A stretch of 38,585 nucleotides of DNA from positions 1 to 38,585 of IMG/VR virus record IMGVR_UViG_3300009285_007477; one strand, 5' to 3'. Both the position numbers and the translations under genes were made by a program. This DNA comes from a virus. The notes beneath the pieces are model-generated. The model worked only from the letters and a program-made list of their open reading frames with translations, was not told the origin of the DNA and did no database searches. Positions 22,524-31,500 of this stretch are shown here, piece after piece. Positions within the stretch are counted from its first letter, which is position 1, and each line of letters starts with the position of its first letter.

Positions 22524-22864
22524 GCAGTCAACTCCTTGAACAGCGCCTCCGCCTCGGCCGCACGCAAAGCGCGCTCGTTCATTGCCTTGTCCGTCTGAGT
22601 GTTGACTACGTCATACCATCCTATTCCCCGAGAGCGGACAGTGTAAAGTTCCTCCACCGGAACTTTCGGCTCCACGGGAAGGTCCATCTGCTCCGCGGGA
22701 ATGTCCTCCAGCGAAACAATGACATCCCTGAATCCCTTGGGAATCTCCTCCGGCGCTGCGGAGAATACCTGGTTGGGCTTGATTATCTTGCCATTCGCCA
22801 TGCGGAAAGACCCGCCGCCAACTTTGCGCCAGCGGACTTTCCTGCTCTGGTCTGCACGCTTCAT
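22520..22864 (-). CDS. Conserved small protein following the capsid gene
   Basis: A 114-residue protein, basic at the N-terminus ('RKVRWRKVGGGSFRMANGKIIKPNQVF') and ending in a helix. Proteins with a 'GGGS.r..gkiIkPgQvF.a.peeiP' segment are often found just after phage capsid genes, but I cannot name a function. ATG 22864 is chosen because GGAGG lies 9 nt upstream; an in-frame ATG at 22885 falls in the loop of the leader stem-loop. Confidence 0.65.
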   Translation of the reverse strand: MKRADQSRKVRWRKVGGGSFRMANGKIIKPNQVFSAAPEEIPKGFRDVIVSLEDIPAEQMDLPVEPKVPVEELYTVRSRGIGWYDVVNTQTDKAMNERALRAAEAEALFKELTA

Positions 22865-22878
22865 TTCGCTTTCCTCCA

Positions 22879-22895
22879 ATCGCATGATTAGCGAT
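22879..22895 (-). promoter_or_regulatory. Leader stem-loop with TAATCAT loop, copy after capsid gene
   Basis: Minus strand ATCGC-TAATCAT-GCGAT, 2 nt before the GGAGGAAA of the next gene and 30 nt after the capsid stop. Its loop matches the stem-loop after the tail tube gene (9741-9755) exactly. Confidence 0.6.
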
Positions 22896-22925
22896 CATCC
22901 ATCAATATCCCTCTCCTCTGTCCGC

Positions 22926-24014
22926 TTAGGACAGATGAACCACACCAGACCTGTTGTTGGCGTCCGACCGCACCTGGGGCACTTGGATGGTCATGACCTT
23001 GTATTTCGTGATCATGCCACCCTCGGTCTGCCACTCCACATTCTGAAGACCCATGCCCCGCACCAACCTGACCACGTCGTTGGTCATCTGAACGAGCAGC
23101 ACGTTGTTGGCAGTCAGAAAGTCGACGACCCTGATACCGGAGATGCCTGCCACCTTCAAGATGCGCTCCCTGATGGTTGTGCCCGGAGTCTGAGTGTCGT
23201 AGGACTCATCCAGCTCCGTCTCATAGGCAGTGGGAATGTAAAGCATCCACGGCCCGTAGTGGCGGTCGTTGATGCTGGCCTGCTTCATGGCAAGCACGTC
23301 GTCCAGTATCTGCGCTGCCGTCTTGGCACTGGCATCCCAGTTGGTGGCCAGCGTGACGAGATTCCTGTCCGGATGGTTCAGGTAAGACCAGATTGTCCCT
23401 CCGCCGAACGCGTAGGAAGTGTCGGTGAAGAGCATCGTCTCCAACTGCTCCTGCACCACGCGGGCAGACCTCTCTGCCATGGTGGTGTCCAGCGGATTGC
23501 CCAAGTTGCGGCTCGCCGCCAGCACCCTGGCGTTTATCTCATAGTCCGCATGGACTATGGGCAAGGGCAGATAGTTGGTGCCGTAGTTGGGGCGGTCTCC
23601 CTGCGCTCTTGTCACGCCGTCCATCGTGACGGCAGCGGCCAAGTTGTCCGTCACATCGTGCCACTCCAGCACGGTGGTTCCCATGGCGTTGGTCAGGTTG
23701 AAAACCAGATTCTTGTCTATCAAATCCTGGATGCCCCCCAGCCGCTGCAGAGACTGCTGGAGAACGGCCTCATCCAGTTGAATCCACTCATCTCGGCGGA
23801 GAGTGGCGTTGGTCTGCAAGGGAATGTTCTGGTAGCTCTTCGGGTCTGAAGGAGCACCCGCTCCCTTGTAGACAGTCATGTAGCTGCGCCCATCCTGCCC
23901 AATCCACGGACGCATCTTCCCCACATCGAGTCGGCCATTGTTGGCCAGAGTAGCTGCTACCACGCCTTGAGCATGTCCGGCAGCACTGAGAAAATCCACG
24001 TTTGCAGCTGGCAT
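22926..24014 (-). CDS. Major capsid protein, HK97 fold, encapsulin-like type
   Basis: A 362-residue protein downstream of a decoration protein and a protease/scaffold gene. The segment 'LRRDEWIQLDEAVLQQSLQRLGGIQDLIDKNLVFNL' and the C-terminal 'GGMITKYKVMTIQVPQVRSD' are of the encapsulin-like branch of HK97-fold capsid proteins. It would form the shell. The ATG at 24014 has AAAGGAGGAAGG upstream, one of the strongest sites in the window. Its stop lies in a short hairpin (TGTCC/GGACA) and is followed by the TAATCAT stem-loop. Confidence 0.88.
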   Translation of the reverse strand: MPAANVDFLSAAGHAQGVVAATLANNGRLDVGKMRPWIGQDGRSYMTVYKGAGAPSDPKSYQNIPLQTNATLRRDEWIQLDEAVLQQSLQRLGGIQDLIDKNLVFNLTNAMGTTVLEWHDVTDNLAAAVTMDGVTRAQGDRPNYGTNYLPLPIVHADYEINARVLAASRNLGNPLDTTMAERSARVVQEQLETMLFTDTSYAFGGGTIWSYLNHPDRNLVTLATNWDASAKTAAQILDDVLAMKQASINDRHYGPWMLYIPTAYETELDESYDTQTPGTTIRERILKVAGISGIRVVDFLTANNVLLVQMTNDVVRLVRGMGLQNVEWQTEGGMITKYKVMTIQVPQVRSDANNRSGVVHLS

Positions 24015-24038
24015 TGCTTTCCTTCCTCCTTTCTCTCG

Positions 24039-24494
24039 TTACACGATTCTGACGATTATGCGGCCAGCAGGGTCAGCTGCGCTGGAGCCAGACATGTCCA
24101 CTGCTTCCAGCGCGACAGCCACTATCTGAAGAGTGCGCTCAACCGCACCGCTCTGAACATCTCTTACCTTGAGATACCCGTCCCCGTTGCTGGTGAGAAA
24201 ATCCCCAACGGCGGCGTTCTCTCCGTTGGCCAGCAAAGCATACACCTGGTCACCTCGCCCGGGAATCCAGCACTGCACCCGGTCAAGCGCAGCGTAGGCA
24301 TCAGTTATTCCCTCGCCCTCAAGCTCGTTCTCAAGAGCGAACATGGCCACAGCATCTCCGTCTGCGGTGGAGTGCACCCGCACGCGGCTCGTGCTCATCA
24401 GCTCGATGAGCATTCCCGGAGTGATGGCCGCGTTGGCCACATGCTCCTCCACCACGTCGGAGTATTTCTTGATTTTCACTGTGTTAGCTGGCAT
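24039..24494 (-). CDS. Head decoration / capsid stabilising protein
   Basis: A 151-residue beta-rich protein immediately before the capsid gene ('PANTVKIKKYSDVVEEHVANAAITPGMLIEL...'), the composition and place of phage decoration proteins of the DUF2190-like kind. It is expected to bind the outside of the expanded shell. The ribosome binding site AAGGAGGAAAGAGAACCG is as strong as that of the capsid gene, as expected for an equally abundant protein. Confidence 0.72.
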   Translation of the reverse strand: MPANTVKIKKYSDVVEEHVANAAITPGMLIELMSTSRVRVHSTADGDAVAMFALENELEGEGITDAYAALDRVQCWIPGRGDQVYALLANGENAAVGDFLTSNGDGYLKVRDVQSGAVERTLQIVAVALEAVDMSGSSAADPAGRIIVRIV

Positions 24495-24515
24495 CGGTTC
24501 TCTTTCCTCCTTTCT

Positions 24516-26660
24516 TTAGTTCTTGCCGTTTGTTCCATCCCCAACACCTGCCGGAAGCAGCTTCTTGCCCTCGTCGCCTCCGCCCCCTGCCGCATACGCA
24601 GAGTAGTCAGCAGACGGTTTCACCAGCATGGCCAGCTTGCTGAGTTCCTCAGTAGACTTGCCCGCCAATTCCTCCTTGGCAAAAACCTGCGTTCCGGAAG
24701 CTATCCGCTCGACGAGCTCCTCTCGCTGCGCTTTGTGGAGCCTGAGTCCATACTCCATCTGCTCGCGCACGTCAGGAGCCAACAGATTGAGAAACTTCGT
24801 GGGATCAGAAAGCTGCATCCGCAGCACCTCGATTGCCTGCTCCTGCGTCACCACCGCCGCTTTCTCGGACTTTTTCTTCTCCTCCGGAGCCAGCTTGTCC
24901 AGCTGCTCCTCCGTTAAGGCGGAGAGCCACACTCTATCATCCTCGCTGAACTTCGTCCCTTCGCTCTGGATGAGCAAATCTACTTTGCCAGAGCAAGAGC
25001 ACTTGCCGTTGTCCGTCATCTTCACCTTTCCTCCTTCCTTGCGCTTCATCATGGTTGTCGGAGCATCAACGAACTCCACCTTCCGCGTCACCCGCGTCGG
25101 CTCACCCGTGAATTCTATCACCCCCGTTTCCTCGTCCCAAGCATAGCCGCGCCGATAGGCCGCCCCTCCGTTGTGCATGCTCGCAGGCGCTGGAGCCTCG
25201 CCATGACTGCGGGGCCGCACCTCGTAGATGAAATCGTCGTCGAACACCTCCACGAGATAGTGCACCTTCGCGTCGTCGTCCATTCGGTCGAGCTTCGCCT
25301 GCAGAGCACCCACCAGTTCGCGGTAGCCCCGCTCGTTGGCCTGTGGAGAGAGAACCACGAATGCCCCCTCACGAGCCAACTCCTTAAGCACCTCAAGTCG
25401 TTTTTTCATCACGTCATCATCACCTCCCTTCATTTGTGTCTTCAACGCATCTGGAATTTCCAGCTTAGCATCAAACTCGCTGTTCAGCAAACGGTATGCC
25501 CTTCTCCGAGCGGCGTCCCGCACCTCCGCCGGAACGGAAGCCAACTGCGCTCCGCGACCACCAATCACCGCTCGCAGAGCGTTTTCATTCAATCGACCGT
25601 TCTTCGGATCAACCACAGGGAAACGCAAGTTGCCGAACGTTTCCACAGTAGCATCCCCAATGAGAAAGTGAGACGCAACCTCCGCCTTCTCCGCCGATGT
25701 CAAATCTTCCCATCGACCCGAACTTACATCGAAGTCCCTGAGCGTGGGAGCCGCCCACGACGCAGACTCAACTCCACGATACCGCAGGCCACCCAGCGCA
25801 GCCATGGTCTTCGCGATGAACCTGCACCCCGTCTCCTCATCATAGCAAGCGTTGGCACGAATGCCGCACCCGTCCGCCCACGAGCAAGCCCCCTCAGCGT
25901 CGAACAGCAGCGCCAGGTGATCGGGGCGGTAGTTTCTAGCGACAGCCTTGTATGCCTCCCCGTTCCACTCTCCCTCGGCAGGCTCATCCTCGCTGAACAC
26001 TCCCACGCTGACCTCGATGGGCCGGCGCTTGGCTATGCACTCCAGCACCTCGGGAAAGAACTCCTGACACTTGTTCTCGTCCACCCAGACCTCTCCCTTC
26101 AACCTGCTGCCGTCGAGATGGACATTGTAAACGCGCCCCACCGCCTGCGCATCGATGACCGACGGACTGTTCGCCGACACGGGTCTTCCCCTCGCCTCGG
26201 GATGAGACACCACGACGGGGACGCCGTTCCACGCGTCGGGAACCTTGCCCATCTCGTCTGCCAGATGCAGTATCGGCCCCGCTGATCCCGTGTGAACTCC
26301 CTCCACCATCATCACCACGGGAACAACGACGTGCTGGTGTCCCTGATGCATCTCCGTGCGGGGGATGTAGTTGTTAATCTGAACGCTGTGCTCCCTAATC
26401 TCCGCCTGCGTTGTCATCTCATCGGGATCAACGCACTCTGGAGGCCACTCGTCCTCGGCAGCCTTCTCGTAAACGATAACGTTGTTTGTCTGATCAGAGC
26501 GCACCTGCGTATGTAAATCATCTCCATACGCTATTTCGTTAGGAATCATCTCGGAGTAAGCTTGACAAACGTTCCGCTCTGATATTTCCGTCCCATTTAG
26601 TTGGAGGACTCCAACATAGTGCTTGCACTTCCGTGTCCAACATTTAGGTTCTGCTAACAT
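24516..26660 (-). CDS. Prohead protease (DUF2213) with C-terminal scaffold-like region
   Basis: A 714-residue protein. Residues 1-65 form a cysteine-containing domain ('CWTRKCKHYVGV...NVCQAYSEMIP'); 105-265 match DUF2213, the capsid maturation protease family ('VVSHPEARGRPV', 'VGRVYNVHLDGSRLKGEVWV', 'RPIEVSVGVF', 'HLALL'); 335-415 hold a helical segment ('FPVVDPKNGRLNENALRAVI...AARRRAYRLL'); the rest is charged and helical like an internal scaffold. It would shape and mature the prohead. The ATG at 26660 has AAGGAGCACGACG upstream. Fusion of protease and scaffold is common in phages. Confidence 0.8.
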   Translation of the reverse strand: MLAEPKCWTRKCKHYVGVLQLNGTEISERNVCQAYSEMIPNEIAYGDDLHTQVRSDQTNNVIVYEKAAEDEWPPECVDPDEMTTQAEIREHSVQINNYIPRTEMHQGHQHVVVPVVMMVEGVHTGSAGPILHLADEMGKVPDAWNGVPVVVSHPEARGRPVSANSPSVIDAQAVGRVYNVHLDGSRLKGEVWVDENKCQEFFPEVLECIAKRRPIEVSVGVFSEDEPAEGEWNGEAYKAVARNYRPDHLALLFDAEGACSWADGCGIRANACYDEETGCRFIAKTMAALGGLRYRGVESASWAAPTLRDFDVSSGRWEDLTSAEKAEVASHFLIGDATVETFGNLRFPVVDPKNGRLNENALRAVIGGRGAQLASVPAEVRDAARRRAYRLLNSEFDAKLEIPDALKTQMKGGDDDVMKKRLEVLKELAREGAFVVLSPQANERGYRELVGALQAKLDRMDDDAKVHYLVEVFDDDFIYEVRPRSHGEAPAPASMHNGGAAYRRGYAWDEETGVIEFTGEPTRVTRKVEFVDAPTTMMKRKEGGKVKMTDNGKCSCSGKVDLLIQSEGTKFSEDDRVWLSALTEEQLDKLAPEEKKKSEKAAVVTQEQAIEVLRMQLSDPTKFLNLLAPDVREQMEYGLRLHKAQREELVERIASGTQVFAKEELAGKSTEELSKLAMLVKPSADYSAYAAGGGGDEGKKLLPAGVGDGTNGKN

Positions 26661-26889
26661 CGTCGTGCTCCTTATTTGAACGAACTTGTAAAGAAATTTT
26701 CCATTCCTTTCGGTAATTTCTTATCGCTTTGGAATATCCCGGATGCACCCCAAGCTGTAAAAGATTCGGCAAAGACTTCCTTTTCATTCGTCCCGGCATA
26801 TCTGGACACTTTCTCCCTAAAGCTGTCCGCCTGAAACTCAGACGGCTGACGGAGCCGTCAAGCATGCTCATGGAAATAAGGCACTTCAC
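26644..26889 (-). CDS. Possible small basic protein (81 residues)
   Basis: An 81-residue frame starts at GTG 26889, overlapping the upstream TGA by GTGA with AGGAG just before, like many junctions here. It is rich in Arg and Lys ('CPDMPGRMKRKSLPNLLQLG', 'GYSKAIRNYRKEWKISL') and ends 17 bp into the next gene. No family is recognised. The coupling signal and gap-filling position support it. A hairpin (26841-26847/26853-26859) lies within its 5' part, so the stretch may instead be an untranslated spacer. Confidence 0.4.
   Translation of the reverse strand: MKCLISMSMLDGSVSRLSFRRTALGRKCPDMPGRMKRKSLPNLLQLGVHPGYSKAIRNYRKEWKISLQVRSNKEHDDVSRT
26841..26859 (-). promoter_or_regulatory. Hairpin after the ART gene group
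   Basis: A perfect 7-bp stem with a 5-base loop between the toxin-like genes and the protease gene. On the minus strand it is followed by TGAGTTT, too weak a T-run for a confident terminator. It could partly end or stabilise a transcript. Confidence 0.3.
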
Positions 26890-27101
26890 TCCTCTCCTAT
26901 CTGTTCCCATACATCTGACTGCCACTCATCATCCACTATTAAGCCTCTTTGCACAGCAAACTGGTAAACAGGCAAGCGTCGAAATCTTTCCAAATCCTTT
27001 ACCACCCGCAAGAACTCCTCCGACTTATAAGAAGGCAAGTCCCACGTCCATTTAACCCAATCTTGGTTCTCTGGGAGAGCATCTATGTTGAAGACAATCA
27101 C
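26886..27101 (-). CDS. Small protein after the ART gene, candidate partner or immunity protein
   Basis: A 71-residue protein from GTG 27101 (GGAGAGTAGCAA upstream), 3 nt after the ART gene stop. It is rich in Trp, acidic residues and aromatics ('WVKWTWDLPSYKSEEFLRVVKDLERF', ending WEQIGEE). No family is recognised. Its position directly behind a toxin-like enzyme gene is that of an immunity or binding partner, but it could be an unrelated phage protein. Confidence 0.5.
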   Translation of the reverse strand: MIVFNIDALPENQDWVKWTWDLPSYKSEEFLRVVKDLERFRRLPVYQFAVQRGLIVDDEWQSDVWEQIGEE

Positions 27102-27104
27102 TTG

Positions 27105-28304
27105 CTACTCTCCTTTCTTAACTGCTTCCATAAGTCTATCCATCGCCCATGATATAGGATCGTAGCGCCCCTTCACCAACGCGCTTGCGCTCGCAATTAC
27201 CACGTCTGCACGAAAGTTTTTTCCACCAAGCACTACAACCTCATGCTCCGCACGAGCACCAAACCCAGTCCGTGGAGTCCCAACTACTCGACTGACTGGC
27301 ACTTTAGTAGCCATCACAACTGAGAACTTCGTTCCACTTGCAAACGACGACGCCGTGCTCAACGACACGCTGAAAGAGGACATAGGCTGCAAACCAAAGG
27401 TTACTGCTCCCCGCCGCGTAATAGGCAACCCTGAAGGAACAGCGTCCGCTCCAAACGCACTAGCCACTTGATCACGTGAGAGGCTCATCCCTCTAAACAC
27501 GGTCAACTCTTTTATGCCTGCCTTGGCAAACTCCGCTTGAGTTTCATCATACATAGCGCGAACAAACGCTCGTGACCCTTTTGTTACAACATCTTTCCCA
27601 CCATACAAAGAGTAATACTCCTCTATCCCCTCCTGTGACATATGCTTAAAACGTGTTCCTTTTAGTCCAAACTCCTTATTCGCAGCTAACTGAAGTATGA
27701 CAGAAAGCGGCTCATTGTCGGCACTTGTCTCTGCCCACTGGCGAACAAGATCGAACTCTGTAAGATTGGCTTTTTTGCTGAACTCTTGATAGTCTTCATT
27801 ATCTTTAAGGCGCTCTTCGAGACTAGCTGCAACATGTATTTTTAACTCCGCAGTTCCAACATACCCTTGAGCACCCGCCATCCAATGAACATACTCGTTC
27901 TCACTCGTATCGAAACGCTCCAGATCACTCATCGTTGGGGATGAAGTAGAAGCAGAAACACCCCCACTCACACCGCTGATACCTCCTCCACCACGTGACC
28001 AACGTCCCCTCTTATCACGAGCCTGGCGGGGATCGTAGTAGTCATCTATGTCTTGTTGGCCCATGGTGAGCAGTTTTGACAACTCCTCGTCCACAAAGGA
28101 AAGTATCTCTTTCTCGACATCATCAGAGACCGCAGGAGACTCCCAATAGCCCTGCCTGAACATGCTGAGCAGATTCACCTCGCGGGGAACCCTGAGCTTG
28201 CGCTCATCCCAATCCACCACACAGCCATAAGGCATGGGAATTGCTCCGTCTACTACGCGGGTCTCCACCAGGAAGGAATCTTCTATCTGGGCAACTAATT
28301 TCAC
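27105..28304 (-). CDS. ADP-ribosyltransferase toxin-like protein (orphan cassette)
   Basis: A 399-residue protein. Residues 1-80 are an unrecognised N-terminal domain; 84-102 the 'DIDDYYDPRQARDKRGRW' linker; 103-125 a Gly/Ser-rich hinge; 190-399 an R-S-E class ADP-ribosyltransferase of VIP2/bacterial-toxin type: Arg271 in 'TVFRGM', the STS-like 'SFSVSLSTASSFA' (310-322) and the ExE motif Glu353-His-Glu355 in 'RAEHEVVVLGG'. Such enzymes transfer ADP-ribose from NAD to target proteins. It starts at GTG 28304 (GTGA overlap). The ART part is visibly more A+T-rich than the capsid genes, hinting at separate origin. Confidence 0.8.
   Translation of the reverse strand: MKLVAQIEDSFLVETRVVDGAIPMPYGCVVDWDERKLRVPREVNLLSMFRQGYWESPAVSDDVEKEILSFVDEELSKLLTMGQQDIDDYYDPRQARDKRGRWSRGGGGISGVSGGVSASTSSPTMSDLERFDTSENEYVHWMAGAQGYVGTAELKIHVAASLEERLKDNEDYQEFSKKANLTEFDLVRQWAETSADNEPLSVILQLAANKEFGLKGTRFKHMSQEGIEEYYSLYGGKDVVTKGSRAFVRAMYDETQAEFAKAGIKELTVFRGMSLSRDQVASAFGADAVPSGLPITRRGAVTFGLQPMSSFSVSLSTASSFASGTKFSVVMATKVPVSRVVGTPRTGFGARAEHEVVVLGGKNFRADVVIASASALVKGRYDPISWAMDRLMEAVKKGE
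27999..28059 (-). repeat. 61-bp direct repeat, copy in the orphan ART gene
   Basis: Identical over 61 bases to 29355-29415. It encodes the QQDI...RGRW linker in the same reading phase in both genes, so recombination between the copies keeps the frame. Flanking bases differ at both ends. Confidence 0.95.
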
Positions 28305-28489
28305 TCTATCAGCGCTCCCTCGGACGGAGTGTTGAACAGACGGTCAAGTTCCGCTGCAGCAGCGTCATCCCCTGCATCAGCTTTGTCCATGAGTCTGGCA
28401 GCACGAATCCAATCGTCATTGGCGGCATCTGCTCCAGCAATTATATATGGCCCGCCCCTGATAGTTTCAACCACTTCTATTTTCAACAT
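28301..28489 (-). CDS. Small acidic protein between the two ART-bearing genes
   Basis: A 62-residue protein with a short beta start ('MLKIEVVETIRGGPYII') and an acidic helix ('DDWIRAARLMDKADAGDDAAAAELDRLF'). It follows the MuF-ART gene and its stop is coupled to the orphan ART gene. AGGAGG lies 13 bases before its ATG. It could be a structural accessory or an immunity/chaperone partner of the MuF terminal ART; function is not known. Confidence 0.55.
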   Translation of the reverse strand: MLKIEVVETIRGGPYIIAGADAANDDWIRAARLMDKADAGDDAAAAELDRLFNTPSEGALIE

Positions 28490-28511
28490 AGTCTTTTCTT
28501 GCCTCCTACAA

Positions 28512-31500
28512 TTATGCTGCTGTGTCCCTCAAGAAATGCCCTCGGAGACTATATCGCTTTGTCCCTCCAAGAACTATAAACTCTTCCTCACTCGTCCAGG
28601 ACTGCGTCATGCCAGAGAATAAATCTTTGTGCACTACTATTTCAGAACGAGGAACTCTGCGTATTACAGCGACTCCATTCCGTGAGTATCTCCGCGCTAT
28701 TTGTCTATTTGATGTGTATCCTACAAGTGGTGCCTCCGTGAGATTTAATTTTGCTCCTCCCTTCAAATGCTTTGCTTGCCCTAAGATTTCTTTTCCGCCA
28801 CCATCTCCCAGCCCTCTATACAAAGAAACGGAGGAGATTCCTCGCCGCTCCATATAAGCCTGATTCAACGCGCGGACTCGTAAATAAGAATTTCTCATAT
28901 TATCCGACGTAGGGTTTTTCCCCCATGAAACTACCCGGACTGGGGGAGCAAGCTGTTCTACGTTAAGCGCAGTTTCCTTTAATTTCGTAGCTGACATTGA
29001 ACTTGTTCCACCTTGCCATGCACGAACCGAGTCCGCTGCTTCTCCAGCAACATCATCTAAGTGAGAAGAAAGAAGAGCAGCACGGGAGAGTTCAACCTTA
29101 GTTATTTCCCCGTTAAGCTGAAGAACCTTATCAAAATTACGTTGTTGCATTGCACTGTCCCGCTGCCTACGCAACTGTAGCACATCTACATCCATGACAT
29201 CCTTATGTCCCTCCAACCAAGCAGAGGACTCCCGTTTATATCCGAGATACTTTTGTCTATCATCTGCACTTTTGAATGAACGGGAAACGTTATCTTCTTC
29301 CCCAATCCCACCTGGGCTGGCCCCGCCTCCGCCGCTGCCCCTGCCTTCACTCGTCCAACGTCCCCTCTTATCACGAGCCTGGCGGGGATCGTAGTAGTCA
29401 TCTATGTCTTGTTGGTGAGTTGCCACGGAAGCTTCCCCTGCCACCCGCCTAGATAAGCTGGGAAAAGAGACGGCCCTCACCCGCCATTTGATGCCCAGCT
29501 TATCTAACCTTCGAGTAAGGGCAGCAGTCGCAAGGCTCTGTCTCATAAAAACAATCTCTTCTATGTCTTCGAGCGTTACTCCACCGTGAACTTGAGCTTC
29601 CATAAAACTCACCACGTCAGCGATAGGTTTCCCTTCATAAAGCCTCGAAGCATGGTGAGGAAAAGCAGAATACCACTTTGGAGCATCCACCGGGGACGCA
29701 TGAATGTTTAAATTCTCTATCCGACGAGAACCAGCTAACGCAACATTGGAATCAAGTGAATCTCCTGCTGTGAACGTCGTGAATGACCGAGTCTTGGGTT
29801 TCAACTTGATTGCCATACTACCATACTGCCTCAATGCACTGTTGGAAAACTCTCCATCTTCCTGGGAAGTTAAATACCCATACACGGGACGGTTGCGCGG
29901 CGCAACCTCAGATACTCCCACAACACGTTCTTCCATCCAATTTCTCAACTCAGGATCATAAGCACCGCCCGAACTAACAATCTCAAACTGCGTTTTCATT
30001 CTTCCATCACCGATAATCTTATTCAGCGACGAACTTTGCACTCTCGTCCAAACAGACATGCGCTGCAGTTGTTCGCCGAAACGCTCCTCTATCTTTTCCA
30101 CCAACACAGCCAACGGCATGTCCATCTCCTCCGCCAAAGCACGCAGCTCTGCAGAGTTGGTAAAAGACAGCACTCCCGATTCCAACACATCGGGGCTCAC
30201 GCGGGGCAGAGGGCTTTTCAGCAAGCGTATCTCCAGGATGTTCTTCCCCTTGTGCTCTCCCAAGGTCAAGACGTTGTCCGCGAAGGAGGCCCCGTAGTCC
30301 TTCATCAGTTTCTTGAGCTGGCTCTGCCCCATGTCGAAGTGCTGCATCAGAAAGCCATCCCACTTACTGGCCTCGACGTCCATGACCACCAGCGACTTGG
30401 CGCTGGAGTAGACGTCCGTCACGTCTCCGCCAAGGACGCCCATGGTGAACTTCGGAGACATGGGATTCAGCTGGTCAACGCCCGCCTTCAGATCCCGCTT
30501 CAACTGGGAGGAGAACCGCGCCGTGCCGTCTATCGCTTGCCGCAGCTCGTCTTTCATCTGGTTGATGAGCACCTCGTTGTTCCACTTGGCGGCATAGCCG
30601 AGCTTTATAAGCAACTCCTCCCCGTTCTCCACGTAGCGGAACATGCTGGGCAGCTTGGCAGGAGCATACAGCAAAGTGTTGTCCGCTGTGCGTGTGGCAA
30701 ACATCAGCGGATTGGACAAATCCAGCGTGGTGTCAGCATGCGTGGCGATTCCGGCGATGGCGTCGTCATACTGCGTCTCGGAAAAAACCTTGCCGATGTT
30801 CCAGATGGACTTCTGCTGCTCGGCTATCTTGGCACCGAACTCAGGATGAAGCTTGGACATTGCGACTCCGCGGAATCCCCCTCCCCGGATGAGCGGCGTG
30901 GTGTAGCCCACGTCGTGGTTCACCATGATGAACATCCCCCGCAATCTGTCCTCAGGGGAAACATTGATGCCCCCCCGCACCAGCTGGTCCAGAACCTTCC
31001 CCTGCATCTTGACGTTGTTCACCAGGTGGCGGATGCCGTGGTCGGTGAACTGCTGGCGGTTGCTCTCTATCTCCTGCATGACGAGCTTCCTGACGGAATC
31101 GCGCCCCATGTTGTTCAGAGCAGAGGCATTCAACTTCGACGAGGGGCGAATCTTGCCTATCACACCAGAGAAATCATCTATGAAATCCCTCGACAGGGAC
31201 ATGGTGTCTCCGGCGAGATAGTTCCCGTAGGAGTCCAACTCCGCCTTCATGTTGCTTATGATCGTCTGCCTGTGCTTGCCCGAAGAGTATGTCACATCCT
31301 CCCTGATGCTCTTGAAAGCAAGAGTGCCGGTTTGAATCTCGCGCAAGTCGGCGTTCATCAGCGCCTGCGTGTCCCGCCAGTTCGCCTGAGCCATGGCCTG
31401 CTCAAGAGTTATCTCCTTCGGGTCGGCCGGATAGCCGGAAACATCGAACTGCTCCGCAGGCTCATCGACCTCCTTGACCGGCACGTCCGTCATGTCAAAA

